From Saprospira grandis (GTDB lineage: Bacteria > Bacteroidota > Bacteroidia > Chitinophagales > Saprospiraceae): 64,000 nucleotides of DNA. The position numbers were made by a program, and so were the translations under genes. The notes below the pieces were generated by a model that was given only the letters and a program-made list of their open reading frames with translations, had not been told where the DNA came from and searched no databases. Below, one piece after another: positions 17,715 to 26,323 of the stretch. The DNA lies in assembly GCF_027594745.1 (NCBI RefSeq), contig NZ_CP110854.1, forward strand, positions 1,178,001 to 1,242,000. Reading direction: 5' to 3'. Within the stretch, counting starts at the first letter, position 1. The number at the start of each line of letters is the position of its first letter.

Positions 17715-19115
17715 ATGGATATGTCTGTTTTGCCCAAAAAAGCCAAAAGAGTTATTGCTTGGTTTCGCCTAGATTTGCGACTACACGATAATGAAATGCT
17801 CACCGAAGCGATTAAGGCCGGTGAAGAGGTCTACCCCGTCTATGTCTTTGATGAGCGGACCTTTGGCGGCAAGACGGAGTCTGGCTTTGCCAAAACTGGC
17901 CCCAGAAGATGCCAGTTTATTATTGAGGCGGTGGCCGACCTGAAGCAACAACTACAGGCCCTTGGCATCGACCTCCTTATCAGAAGAGGAAAGGCCGAGG
18001 AGGAGGTCTTTAAGCTGGCCCAAGAACTCAAAACGGGCTGGGTGTTTTGCAACCGAGAAAAAACTTATGAGGAGGAACTTCAGCAAAATCGCCTAGAAGA
18101 AAAGCTTTGGTCTATTGGCCAAGAAATTCGCTTTTTTAGAGGCAAAATGCTCTACTATACCCAAGACCTCCCCTTCCCTATTGCCCATACCCCCGATATT
18201 TTTACGCAGTTTCGCAAGGAGGTGGAAAAACTAACGCCGGTCCGCGCCCCCCTGCCCAAACCCAAGGCTTTTAACCCTTGGAGCCACCGTTTGCCCCTAG
18301 GCGATTTGCCCCAATTGAGCAATTTTGGCTGGGAAATGCCGCCCCAAGATGATCGGACCGTCCTGCAGTTTAAAGGCGGAGAAACAGAGGGCCTCAAACG
18401 CCTACACTATTATCTCTGGGATTCGGATTGTATTGCTAGTTATAAGGAAACGAGAAACGGCCTGCTGGGCGCCGATTATTCCTCTAAGTTTTCGCCCTGG
18501 CTGGCCCAAGGCTGCCTTTCGCCCAAACAGATTTATGCCGAAATTAAACGCTACGAAAAAGAAAGAACAAAGAATAAATCGACTTATTGGCTCTATTTTG
18601 AACTGCTCTGGCGCGACTTTTTCCGCCTGATGGGCAAAAAATATGGCCCGCAGATTTTCTTGCCCACCGGCCTACGGGGCAAAAAGAAAAAAAAGCTCTC
18701 TAATAATATACAAGCCTTTGAAAGTTGGGTGCTGGGCAAAACCGGACAGCCCTTTATCGACGCCAATATGCGAGAACTGGCCCAAACGGGCTTTATGTCG
18801 AACCGAGGCCGCCAAAATGTGGCCAGCTACCTCATCAACGACCTAAAAGTGAATTGGCAACTGGGCGCAGAATACTTTGAATCGGTCCTGATTGATTATG
18901 ATGTGACCAGCAATTGGGTCAATTGGCTCTATATCGCTGGCGTGGGCAATGACCCCCGAGAAGATCGCTATTTCAACCCCATCAGCCAAAGTAAACGCTA
19001 TGATCCCGATGGCGAATATATTAGGTTCTGGCTGCCCGAATTAGCCGCCCTCGATAGCCGAGAAATTCATAAGGCCGATAGCCGAGAGTTTAGCCGAAAA
19101 AAACATCAACCCTAA
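17715..19115 (+). CDS. Cryptochrome DASH / photolyase family protein
   Basis: A 466-residue flavoprotein. Residues about 10-140 form the photolyase alpha/beta domain (W-F-R-L-D-L-R-L-H-D-N). The FAD-binding helical domain contains Y-K-E-T-R-N-G-L, S-S-K-F-S-P-W-L-A-Q-G, E-L-L-W-R-D-F-F-R and T-G-F-M-S-N-R-G-R-Q-N-V-A-S. The C-terminal Y-I-A-G-V-G-N-D-P-R and the R-Y-F-N-P segment are characteristic of cryptochrome DASH. Known members repair cyclobutane pyrimidine dimers in single-stranded DNA and may act in light signalling. Length is normal. It stands alone between a repeat and its own terminator. Confidence 0.92.
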   Translation: MDMSVLPKKAKRVIAWFRLDLRLHDNEMLTEAIKAGEEVYPVYVFDERTFGGKTESGFAKTGPRRCQFIIEAVADLKQQLQALGIDLLIRRGKAEEEVFKLAQELKTGWVFCNREKTYEEELQQNRLEEKLWSIGQEIRFFRGKMLYYTQDLPFPIAHTPDIFTQFRKEVEKLTPVRAPLPKPKAFNPWSHRLPLGDLPQLSNFGWEMPPQDDRTVLQFKGGETEGLKRLHYYLWDSDCIASYKETRNGLLGADYSSKFSPWLAQGCLSPKQIYAEIKRYEKERTKNKSTYWLYFELLWRDFFRLMGKKYGPQIFLPTGLRGKKKKKLSNNIQAFESWVLGKTGQPFIDANMRELAQTGFMSNRGRQNVASYLINDLKVNWQLGAEYFESVLIDYDVTSNWVNWLYIAGVGNDPREDRYFNPISQSKRYDPDGEYIRFWLPELAALDSREIHKADSREFSRKKHQP

Positions 19116-19120
19116 TGATT

Positions 19121-19150
19121 AGAGGTCCATTTTTGGACCTTTTTTCTTTT
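19121..19150 (+). terminator. Rho-independent terminator after cryptochrome DASH
   Basis: Perfect stem AGGTCCA / TGGACCT (19123-19129 with 19134-19140), loop TTTT, then a T-rich run that leads into the next repeat. Confidence 0.85.
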
Positions 19151-19287
19151 TTTGGGACTGGTTGTCGCTGCGCTCGGGTCGGGGCTCGCAGGTCTGCTCG
19201 GCCCTGCGCGGGCTTTGCCCGCTGGGTCTGCGGCTTCGCCGCCCCCCTTTCCATCCCTCAGCCGAGGCGCTGCGCGCCTCTCGCCCA
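19151..19287 (+). repeat. GC-rich intergenic hairpin repeat, copy 7
   Basis: Forward copy: GGGGCTCGCAGGTCTGCTCGG, copy-specific hairpin CGGGC-TTT-GCCCG before GGTCTG, CGGCTTCGCCG, and the CATCCCTCAGCC tail with a GGCGCTGCGCGCC hairpin. It follows the terminator directly. Confidence 0.87.
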
Positions 19288-19483
19288 AGCTTAGTCATTA
19301 AGAAGAAATTAAAAGCGAAAAATAGGCTTAAACTCCTTTCAAAACGATTTAATTTTGGCCCAAGTTAGTAGAGCCTAAAAAAATGCCTATTTTAGGGCCC
19401 TTAAACACTAGAAAAATAAAGGTGGCCCAGGCTACCCTATATAATTAACATCCAAACCCTTAAGGGGTCAAAAAATAATACAG
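19288..19483. other. Leader region of the Bat operon
   Basis: 196 bases of A+T-rich sequence before the MoxR gene. It must carry the operon promoter if there is one, but I see no convincing TTTG/TAnnTTTG pair. Confidence 0.4.
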
Positions 19484-20479
19484 ATGCAATCTTCGGCAGA
19501 TATTCAAGCCCTGAACGAACGCATTTATGCAGAAAGCCAAGTCATCGAGCGCCTATTGGCCGAAACCTCTAAGGTGATTATTGGCCAAGAATACATGATT
19601 GAGCGCCTGCTAATGGGCCTGCTGACCAAAGGACACGTTCTGCTGGAAGGCTTGCCCGGTTTGGCCAAAACCCTAGCCATCAATACCCTATCTAAGGCTA
19701 TTGATGCAGAGTTTAAACGGATTCAATTTACCCCCGATTTGCTGCCCGCAGATATTTTGGGGACCATGATTTATAATCCCGCCAACAACAGCTTTTCGGT
19801 CCGTAAAGGCCCCATTTTCGCCAACTTTATTCTTGCAGATGAGATTAACCGTGCCCCCGCCAAGGTGCAATCGGCCCTGCTAGAGGCCATGCAAGAGCGA
19901 CAGGTCACTATTGGCGAAAAAACCTATAAATTGCAAGAGCCCTTTTTGGTCCTCGCTACCCAAAACCCCATCGAGCAAGAAGGAACTTACCCCTTGCCCG
20001 AGGCCCAAACTGACCGCTTTATGCTCAAAGCCAAAATTGGCTATCCCAAAAAGAGCGAAGAACGCCAAATTATCCGCCTAAATATGAGCGGAGAGTTTAG
20101 CCAGGTCCAAAAAGTAGCCAGTGTAGAGGATATTTTGCGCGCCCGCAAAACGGTCCGAGATGTTTATATGGATGACCGCATCGAGCAGTATATTTTGGAC
20201 CTCGTTTTTGCTAGCCGCTTTCCCAAAGAACACGGCCTCGCCCAACTGGAAGATCTCATTACTTATGGAGGCTCGCCTCGGGCAAGTATCAACTTGGCCC
20301 TAGCCGCAAAAGCCCATGCCTATATGCGCCGCCGAGGCTATGTGATTCCAGAAGATGTGCAAGCTATCGCCCCCGATGTGCTCCGCCACCGTATTGGCCT
20401 AAGCTATGAGGCCCAAGCCGAAAATATTAGTCAAGAAGATATTATTGAGCAATTGCTCAATAGCGTAAAGGTCCCCTAA
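19484..20479 (+). CDS. MoxR-family AAA+ ATPase, first gene of the Bat operon
   Basis: A 331-residue MoxR-type AAA+ protein. Walker A is G56-L-P-G-L-A-K-T63 and Walker B is F-I-L-A-D-E-I-N-R-A-P. Q-E-G-T-Y-P-L-P-E-A-Q-x-D-R-F, typical of MoxR proteins, follows. MoxR ATPases are thought to act as chaperones that insert cofactors or assemble complexes together with von Willebrand factor A proteins. It begins an operon of nine genes on one strand with gaps mostly under 20 bases: DUF58, a DUF4381-like protein, BatA, BatB, BatC, two BatD-type proteins and BatE. The set is linked to aerotolerance and envelope stress in Bacteroides, though the mechanism is unresolved. Confidence 0.92.
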   Translation: MQSSADIQALNERIYAESQVIERLLAETSKVIIGQEYMIERLLMGLLTKGHVLLEGLPGLAKTLAINTLSKAIDAEFKRIQFTPDLLPADILGTMIYNPANNSFSVRKGPIFANFILADEINRAPAKVQSALLEAMQERQVTIGEKTYKLQEPFLVLATQNPIEQEGTYPLPEAQTDRFMLKAKIGYPKKSEERQIIRLNMSGEFSQVQKVASVEDILRARKTVRDVYMDDRIEQYILDLVFASRFPKEHGLAQLEDLITYGGSPRASINLALAAKAHAYMRRRGYVIPEDVQAIAPDVLRHRIGLSYEAQAENISQEDIIEQLLNSVKVP

Positions 20480-20481
20480 AG

Positions 20482-21360
20482 ATGAGCCAGCAAGTTCGAG
20501 ATTTAATCAAGAAAGTGCGCAAAATCGAGTTAAGGACCAGAGGCCTCTCTGCCATGGCCTTTTCGGGCAGTTACAAAACCCATTTTAAGGGTAGAGGAAT
20601 GTCCTTTAGCGAGCTGCGCAGCTACCAATATGGAGACGATATCCGAAACATTGATTGGAATGTAACGGCCCGCACAGGTACGCCCTATATTAAGGTCTTT
20701 GAGGAGGAACGAGAGCAGAATTTCATGCTTTTGGTCGATGTCAGTGCCTCCACCAATTTTGGTAGCCATGATGTCAATAAACGAGAGTTTATGGCCGAGC
20801 TGGGCGCCACTTTGGCCCTGGCCGCTATTCGCAATAACGATAAGGTGGGCGTCATCTTTTTTTCAGATAAAATTGAGCAGTATTTGCCGCCAAAAAAGGG
20901 GCGAAACCATGGTTTGCGGATTATTCGGGAGCTGCTCCAATGCCAGTCAGAAAGTCCGCATACAGACATAGACCAAGCCCTGCGCTACCTGACGGGCCTG
21001 ATTCGCAAACGCTGCACCGCTTTTCTTTTATCCGATTTTTTGGACCCCAATTATGGCCGCTATCTCAAGGTGGCCGCTAGCCGCCATGATCTGGTCGGCC
21101 TACAGGTCTATGACCCCCGAGAGGTAGAATTGCCCAATTTGGGCCTTTTGCCTATCCGCGATGCCGAAACCGGCAGTTGGCGTTGGATAGACAGCGCTTC
21201 TGCTAGCGTTCGTCAGGCCTATAAAGCTCGTTTTGAGCAACAAACCGCCAGCTTTAAGGAGCAATTTGGAAAACTAGGGCTCGACTCCTTGAGTTTGTGC
21301 AGCGACCAGCCTTTTGTGGGCGCTTTGCGGCAGTTTTTCCAAGAACGTCCGGCCTTATAA
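20482..21360 (+). CDS. DUF58 domain protein of the Bat operon
   Basis: A 292-residue cytoplasmic protein of the DUF58 family. Its hallmark is Y-G-D-D-I-R-N-I-D-W-N-V-T-A-R at about residues 50-64. A vWA-like core follows, with L-L-V-D-V-S-A-S as a MIDAS-like site. DUF58 proteins regularly accompany MoxR ATPases and are assumed to be their partner or adaptor. The ATG lies two bases after the MoxR stop, so the pair is almost certainly co-translated. Confidence 0.9.
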   Translation: MSQQVRDLIKKVRKIELRTRGLSAMAFSGSYKTHFKGRGMSFSELRSYQYGDDIRNIDWNVTARTGTPYIKVFEEEREQNFMLLVDVSASTNFGSHDVNKREFMAELGATLALAAIRNNDKVGVIFFSDKIEQYLPPKKGRNHGLRIIRELLQCQSESPHTDIDQALRYLTGLIRKRCTAFLLSDFLDPNYGRYLKVAASRHDLVGLQVYDPREVELPNLGLLPIRDAETGSWRWIDSASASVRQAYKARFEQQTASFKEQFGKLGLDSLSLCSDQPFVGALRQFFQERPAL

Positions 21361-21376
21361 ATGATTTGAAACTACC

Positions 21377-22681
21377 ATGATGCACCGCCTCCTTTTGTGG
21401 ATTCCTTATATATTTTATTGTTTTTATTCTATGCTAAGTAGGATTTGGGGCCTCCTGCCTTCGGCAGGCGCTATGTTCGGCAGCTCGCAAGTCTGCTCGG
21501 CCCTGCGGCCCTACGGGCCTGGGTCTGCGGCTGCGCCGCACTGCCTACCAGCGCTAGGCCCTGCCCGCCCTCGGCCCAATAGCGTCCTACAGGCGGCGAT
21601 AGCCGCCGCAGGCCTAGGGATGGAAAGCGGTGGCCGGAGGCCAGACCGAGGCGGCTTCGCCGCCGAAGGGCCGAGCGAAAAGCGAGCCGCGACACAGCCC
21701 GCCGCCAAGGCCGCAGGCCTGCAGCGGAGGCCCCAACTCCTCCTAATTATCCTTGCCTTTTTACTGCCTGTACTGGCTTCGGCCCAACCCAATATTCAGT
21801 TTTTGGTAGATAGTACCGAACTTTTGATTGGCGACCAATTGACGGCTCGGATGCGGCTAGAAAGTCGAGAAGATGTGCTGGTCCGCCTGCCCAACCCTAC
21901 GGTATATTGGGATGATAACTTAGTGGAAGTCATTCGACTTTCGGATCAATTGGAGGAGATTAGCCCTGATGGATTAAATAGTTTTGAGAAAAAGATCACT
22001 TTTACCTTTTGGGATACGGGCCATTATCAGCTGCCCGATTTGCCCATTTTGTATCAGAAAGATGGACAAATAGACAGTCTTTGGTTGAAAGTGCCCCTGA
22101 TTCGGGTCAAGTTTCCGCCGGGCATTCGGGGCGATTCTAGTTATGTTGCACCGATTAAGGACATTATGGATGAGCCGCAGAATTTTATAGAAAAGCTGCT
22201 AGAATGGTTCTTTTTTTATCTGCCAATTGTTGCGGTAGTTTTTCTCATTTTGTTTGCTAGTGTCTTGGGCTTTTTGGCCTATTTGCTCTACAAAAAAGCG
22301 CAGGCTAGAAGAATCTACAAAACGCCTGAAGAGCGGGCACGTATAGCCCTAAAAAAGCTATTGGCCAAGGGCTATTTGGAGCGAGAAGAATGGGCAGAAT
22401 TTCATACGGGCATCAGTTGGATTATCCGGAGTTATTTGCGGCTTCGTTTTAGAGTTCGGGCTTTAGAGGCCACCACTAATCAGCTATTGGATCGGCTAAA
22501 TTATGAGCATCTAGAGCAGAGTTTACTCTTAGAATTGAGAGAAGTACTAGAAACTGCGGATTTGGTCAAATATGCCAAGGCTTCGCCTTTGGCGGCGGCC
22601 AATGATTTTTCCGTGAAATTTATTCATAAAATGTTGGAATATGTAGAGCGGCAGGAAGCCCTCCGCAATAGTTCAAATTAA
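21377..22681 (+). CDS. DUF4381/BatD-like membrane protein with a repeat element inside its 5' coding region
   Basis: A 434-codon frame between DUF58 and BatA. The recognisable part starts at about residue 120: a signal-peptide-like segment L-L-L-I-I-L-A-F ending A-S-A-Q, a BatD-like beta sandwich (about 140-255), one membrane helix (about 275-300) and a helical cytoplasmic tail resembling DUF4381 proteins found at this operon position. Codons 24-119 correspond to a 288-bp intergenic-type repeat (21447-21734), exactly 96 codons with no stop. In front lies a separate hydrophobic start, M-M-H-R-L-L-L-W. Either translation runs from 21377 through the repeat, or it starts internally, for example at the ATG at 21617 within the repeat. 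The true start is undecided. Confidence 0.75.
   Translation: MMHRLLLWIPYIFYCFYSMLSRIWGLLPSAGAMFGSSQVCSALRPYGPGSAAAPHCLPALGPARPRPNSVLQAAIAAAGLGMESGGRRPDRGGFAAEGPSEKRAATQPAAKAAGLQRRPQLLLIILAFLLPVLASAQPNIQFLVDSTELLIGDQLTARMRLESREDVLVRLPNPTVYWDDNLVEVIRLSDQLEEISPDGLNSFEKKITFTFWDTGHYQLPDLPILYQKDGQIDSLWLKVPLIRVKFPPGIRGDSSYVAPIKDIMDEPQNFIEKLLEWFFFYLPIVAVVFLILFASVLGFLAYLLYKKAQARRIYKTPEERARIALKKLLAKGYLEREEWAEFHTGISWIIRSYLRLRFRVRALEATTNQLLDRLNYEHLEQSLLLELREVLETADLVKYAKASPLAAANDFSVKFIHKMLEYVERQEALRNSSN
21445..21736. repeat. GC-rich hairpin repeat, copy 8 (head-to-head composite inside an ORF)
   Basis: A forward half (TTGGGGCCTCC, GCTCGCAAGTCTGCTCGG, GGTCTGCGGCTGCGCC) is joined to an inverted half (GGCCTAGGGATGG, GGCCAGACC, GGGCCGAGCGAAAAGCGAGCC, GGAGGCCCCAA). 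GGGG to CCCC measures 288 bases. It is the only copy in the window that lies inside an operon frame without introducing a stop. Confidence 0.88.
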
Positions 22682-22689
22682 GCAAAAGC

Positions 22690-23691
22690 ATGTCCGGTCT
22701 TTCATCTATTATATTTGCACAAGCTTGGGTCTTGCTTCTTTTGCCCTTACTGCCTTTGTTTTGGTATTGGCGGAAGCGGAGGTCCTATTATGCTGACTTA
22801 GAGTTATCTCCTACGGCGGGTTTGGGCCCGGCGCAGAGTTGGCGAAGTCGTTTGCGGCCCATATTGCCTTGGTTGCAGCTCTTTGTTTTGGGGAGTTTGG
22901 TTTTGGCCTTGGCCCGTCCGCAGAAAGTCTTGGTCAAGGAAAACATCAAGGCAGATGGCATTGACATTGTGGTAGCCTTAGATGTATCGAGTAGTATGTT
23001 GGCTCGGGACTTTAAGGAAGACCGTTTGGATGCTTCTAAGCGGGTGGTGCAGAGCTTTGTTGACCAGCGGCCCTACGATCGTTTGGGCTTGGTGCTCTTT
23101 GCGGGCCGCAGCTACACCCAATGTCCGCTAACGACCGATCATGGCATGCTCAAGCAGCTGATTAGTCGGGTAGAATGTGGCTTAATTGAAGAGGGGACAG
23201 CCATTGGGATGGGCTTGGCCAATGCGGTTCGGCGTTTACAAAAAAGCCAGGTCAAGAGCAAAGTTATCATCTTATTGACCGATGGAGTGAATAACTCGGG
23301 GAAAATTCCGCCTTTGGTGGCCGTAGAAGCCGCCAAAAAGCTGGGGATAAAGGTCTATACCATTGGGGTAGGGACCAGAGGGCGGGCCTTGGCGCCTATT
23401 TACCGCAAGGCCAATGGCAGCTTTGTATTTAGCCCCACCGAGGTAGAAATTGACGAAAAGCTTTTGCAGCAGATTGCAGAAAGCACCAAAGGGCTTTATT
23501 TTCGGGCCACAGATGAAAAAAGCCTAGAGAAAATTTATGCTCAGATTGACAAACTGGAGCGCTCTAAAATTGAGAAAGAGACCTTTATTCGTCATCGGGA
23601 ATTGTACCAATACTTTCTCTTTTTAGCAGTGGTTTTACTGCTCCTTCATCTTATTCTTCAACAAACGGTATTGCGTAGCATCGTCCAATAG
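22690..23691 (+). CDS. batA: BatA-type von Willebrand factor A membrane protein
   Basis: A 333-residue inner-membrane protein with two N-terminal membrane segments (about 10-28 and 55-75), a vWA domain (about 90-280) and a C-terminal membrane helix (about 305-325). The metal-ion-dependent adhesion site is complete: D98-x-S100-x-S102, with T-D-G further on. BatA and BatB are paired vWA proteins thought to form a periplasmic or membrane complex with the TPR proteins BatC and BatE. It starts nine bases after the preceding gene. The family name is assigned from order and domain layout. Confidence 0.9.
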   Translation: MSGLSSIIFAQAWVLLLLPLLPLFWYWRKRRSYYADLELSPTAGLGPAQSWRSRLRPILPWLQLFVLGSLVLALARPQKVLVKENIKADGIDIVVALDVSSSMLARDFKEDRLDASKRVVQSFVDQRPYDRLGLVLFAGRSYTQCPLTTDHGMLKQLISRVECGLIEEGTAIGMGLANAVRRLQKSQVKSKVIILLTDGVNNSGKIPPLVAVEAAKKLGIKVYTIGVGTRGRALAPIYRKANGSFVFSPTEVEIDEKLLQQIAESTKGLYFRATDEKSLEKIYAQIDKLERSKIEKETFIRHRELYQYFLFLAVVLLLLHLILQQTVLRSIVQ

Positions 23692-23700
23692 TCTTTTATT

Positions 23701-24711
23701 ATGCAGTTTGAATCACCCAGTTTGCTGGCCCTACTAGTCTGCATTCCCCTAATTATTATATTATTTATTAGGGCGCAGCGGCTCAATGCCCAAATTAGAG
23801 CTCGTTTTGGCAGTTGGACAGCCTTTCAGCGGATGATCCCTGCTTTTGCTCCTGGCCGCAACAAGCTCAAGTTTGTGCTTTCTGTTTTGGCCCTTTCGCT
23901 AATGATTTTGGCCTGGGCCAACCCGAGGATGGGCAGCCGCAGCCGCAAAGTAGAGCGGGCCGGAGTAGATGTTTATTTGGCCCTTGATTTATCTAGAAGT
24001 ATGTGGGCCAAAGATGTGCAGCCCAAGGGCATGGACCGTTTGGAGAAGGCCCGTCTGTTTAGTTTAGATTTACTGCAGGGTTTGGCCAATAATCGGGTGG
24101 GGCTTATCTTCTTTGCTGGAGAGGCTTTTTTGCAAATGCCGCTTACTTTGGACCATAGTTCGGCCCAGGTATTTCTTTATAATGGCTTGGAAGAAGTAGA
24201 ACTCATGCAAGGCAGTATGCCAGAGAAAGTCTTGGAGCTGGTCCAAAAATCAGAAATACAGCCAGATGGTAAACAGCATCAAAAAGCGGTTATTTTTGTT
24301 AGTGATGGAGAAGAACACAACCCCAAAACCTTAGAGGCGGCCAAAGCCGCCCGCAAAAATGGGGTATTTAGTTATACTATTAGTGTGGGCTCTAGCCAAG
24401 GGGCCAAAATTCCACTACAAAGAGAAAATGAACTGGGTTTTCATAGAGATAAGCGAGGAGAAGAAGTAGTGACCGCTACCAACAAAAAGATGCTGGCCGA
24501 ATTGGCCAAAGTAGGGGGCGGCCGAGCCTTTGATATTGACCAAGGGAAAAATATCTTGCCCGCCTTGCTCAAAGACTTTAAGAAGTTGGAGCAACAAGAG
24601 TTTGATGAATTGCAATATGACGATTTTGACAGCTACTATCAGTATTTGTTGGCTCCTGCCCTACTCCTTCTCCTCTTTGAGTTTTTTCTGGCCTACCGCA
24701 AAAAATCATAA
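23701..24711 (+). CDS. batB: BatB-type von Willebrand factor A membrane protein
   Basis: A 336-residue paralogue of BatA with the same layout: membrane helices near 7-25 and 55-75, a vWA domain (about 88-290) and a final membrane helix near 312-332. The MIDAS reads D96-L-S98-R-S100, and the distal motif is S-D-G-E-E-H-N, typical of BatB. The gap to batA is nine bases and to batC three bases, so it lies in the same transcript. Confidence 0.9.
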   Translation: MQFESPSLLALLVCIPLIIILFIRAQRLNAQIRARFGSWTAFQRMIPAFAPGRNKLKFVLSVLALSLMILAWANPRMGSRSRKVERAGVDVYLALDLSRSMWAKDVQPKGMDRLEKARLFSLDLLQGLANNRVGLIFFAGEAFLQMPLTLDHSSAQVFLYNGLEEVELMQGSMPEKVLELVQKSEIQPDGKQHQKAVIFVSDGEEHNPKTLEAAKAARKNGVFSYTISVGSSQGAKIPLQRENELGFHRDKRGEEVVTATNKKMLAELAKVGGGRAFDIDQGKNILPALLKDFKKLEQQEFDELQYDDFDSYYQYLLAPALLLLLFEFFLAYRKKS

Positions 24712-24714
24712 GCG

Positions 24715-25332
24715 ATGAGAGTAATTATTTTTCTGCTTCTTGCGCTCCCTTTGGGGCTATTGGCCCAAGAATCTTCTCGGAAGAACTTGATTGAAGGCAA
24801 TAAGCACTATCGGCTGGGCGAACAAGAAAAGGCAGGGCAAAGTTATCAGAAAGCCCTACAAACCGATGAAAACAATAGCAAGGCCTGGTACAACCTAGGC
24901 AATGTCTTTTATCAGGCACAAAATTATGAAGAGGCAGAACAGCACTATAAGGAAGCCCTTCAGAAAGCCGATAACCCTGAGCTAGAAGCCCGGGCCTACC
25001 ATAACCTGGGAAACCTCTACGCCAAAGAGAAAAAACTCAAAGAGGCCGTAGAAGCCTATAAGAATGCCCTGCGCATTCGGCCCAAAGATGTAGAAACCAA
25101 ACACAACCTGGCCCAGGTCCTCAGAACGATTAAGCAGCAGCAACCGCCGCCCCCTAAACCCAAAGACGATAATAAAAAACAGGAGGAAGAACAAGAATCT
25201 CCGCCCCCCGATGAAATGTCTAAGGATGAGGTAGAACGCATGATGGATATGATTGAGGAGGAAGACAAAGACACCCAAAAGAAGAAGAAAAAGCAACCTA
25301 AAAATCGCCAAAATCCAGAAAAAGACTGGTAA
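24715..25332 (+). CDS. batC: BatC-type TPR protein
   Basis: A 205-residue exported protein with a short signal peptide ending L-L-A-Q. Three TPR motifs follow (about 25-135, with A-W-Y-N-L-G-N and A-Y-H-N-L-G-N helices). The tail is strongly charged and Pro/Lys/Glu-rich (about 138-205). TPR proteins of this operon are expected to scaffold the vWA proteins in the periplasm. The acidic/basic tail is typical of BatC. It starts three bases after batB. Confidence 0.88.
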   Translation: MRVIIFLLLALPLGLLAQESSRKNLIEGNKHYRLGEQEKAGQSYQKALQTDENNSKAWYNLGNVFYQAQNYEEAEQHYKEALQKADNPELEARAYHNLGNLYAKEKKLKEAVEAYKNALRIRPKDVETKHNLAQVLRTIKQQQPPPPKPKDDNKKQEEEQESPPPDEMSKDEVERMMDMIEEEDKDTQKKKKKQPKNRQNPEKDW

Positions 25333-25352
25333 GCAAATTGTATTTATAATGA

Positions 25353-25379
25353 GCAGAAGGAAGCAGGGCTTCCTTCTAC
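25353..25379 (+). promoter_or_regulatory. Hairpin between batC and the first BatD-type gene
   Basis: Stem AGAAGGAAG / CTTCCTTCT (25355-25363 with 25369-25377) with a five-base loop and no clean T-run. It may be an attenuator, mRNA processing site or partial terminator in the 80-base gap. Confidence 0.4.
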
Positions 25380-25412
25380 CTTCTATTCTTCATTTTTAAA
25401 TTCAACTGCATT

Positions 25413-26132
25413 ATGAAAACGCTTTTTAGTACTTTGATGGGACTCTTTTTTGCACTTGGCCTAGGAGCCCAGTCGCCTACTATCTCTCTGGAAGTTCCTT
25501 ATGATACCGTAGGGACCGAAGATGTTTTTCAATTGCACTACCATATTGAGCAGGGAGAGCAAGTAGAGTTCAAACAGCCCGATTTTGTCGACTTTGAGGT
25601 AATTGGCACATCTAGCAGCAGCCAAACCTCTATTATTAATGGCCAAAAGACCGCTAAAAAAACCTATAGCTTTAGCCTAAAGCCCCGCTATGCGGGCTAT
25701 CTGGCCCTACCCTCCGCCACGGCCTATATTGATGGCCAGACTTATAGCAGCCCCAATGGGTCTGTATTTGTGGTAGAAGGAGCGCTAAGAGGCAACAGCA
25801 AAGGAAATATTTTTGGCAATTCGCCCTTTTCTAATGAGTCGCCTTTTGGCCAAGGCTTTAATATACAGCCCGATAACTTCAACTTTGATATGGAAGGCTT
25901 TGGCGATTTGAGCGATGGCCGCATGCAAGAACTGATGCAAAAACAAGAGGAACTCATGCGACGCTTGCAAAATCCCGATTCCCTGCTCAAACAACTAGAT
26001 CCACAACTTAGAAATATGGACCAAGAATTTGAGGAGCTTTTTCGCCAAATGGAAGACCAATTTCCCGGTTTGCTTGGACCAGATGCCCCCAAAAAGAAAC
26101 AACCCAAAGAGCAAAAAACCTATCGGCTTTAA
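25413..26132 (+). CDS. Short BatD-like exported protein
   Basis: A 239-residue protein with a signal peptide ending L-G-A-Q. One BatD N-terminal-type beta sandwich (about 22-130) includes the family-like Y-S-F-S-L-K-P segment. A low-complexity Asn/Phe/Gly stretch and a Gln/Glu-rich predicted coiled coil (about 165-215) follow. It lacks the second sandwich, membrane helix and cytoplasmic tail of full BatD. The next gene is a full-length BatD, so the operon carries two BatD-type products. The short one is likely a soluble periplasmic version. A 190-base gap with repeat copy 9 separates them. Confidence 0.8.
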   Translation: MKTLFSTLMGLFFALGLGAQSPTISLEVPYDTVGTEDVFQLHYHIEQGEQVEFKQPDFVDFEVIGTSSSSQTSIINGQKTAKKTYSFSLKPRYAGYLALPSATAYIDGQTYSSPNGSVFVVEGALRGNSKGNIFGNSPFSNESPFGQGFNIQPDNFNFDMEGFGDLSDGRMQELMQKQEELMRRLQNPDSLLKQLDPQLRNMDQEFEELFRQMEDQFPGLLGPDAPKKKQPKEQKTYRL

Positions 26133-26283
26133 GGGAGGCAGCCAAGCGCAACTTGGCCTAGCGATGCGGCGGGGTGGCCGAAGGCCAGACCGAGTTTTTT
26201 GAGCGTAGCGAAAAAAACGAAGGGCTGAGCAAACTTGCGAGCCCCAAAGCGTAGCGCCGCAGCTTGCTGCGGAGGCCCCAAAT
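26133..26283 (-). repeat. GC-rich intergenic hairpin repeat, copy 9
   Basis: Inverted copy inside the Bat operon: GGCCTAGCGATGCGG, GGCCGAAGGCC, CAGACC, a long copy-specific hairpin (TTTTTTGAGCG...CGAAAAAAACG), GGGCTGAGCAAACTTGCGAGCC, and CGCAGCTTGCTGCGGAGGCCCC. It lies between two co-oriented genes that are presumably co-transcribed, so it should be present in the mRNA. Confidence 0.88.
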
Positions 26284-26323
26284 AAATAGATAAGTCAACA
26301 ACTACCAGATTAAAACTACCGTT

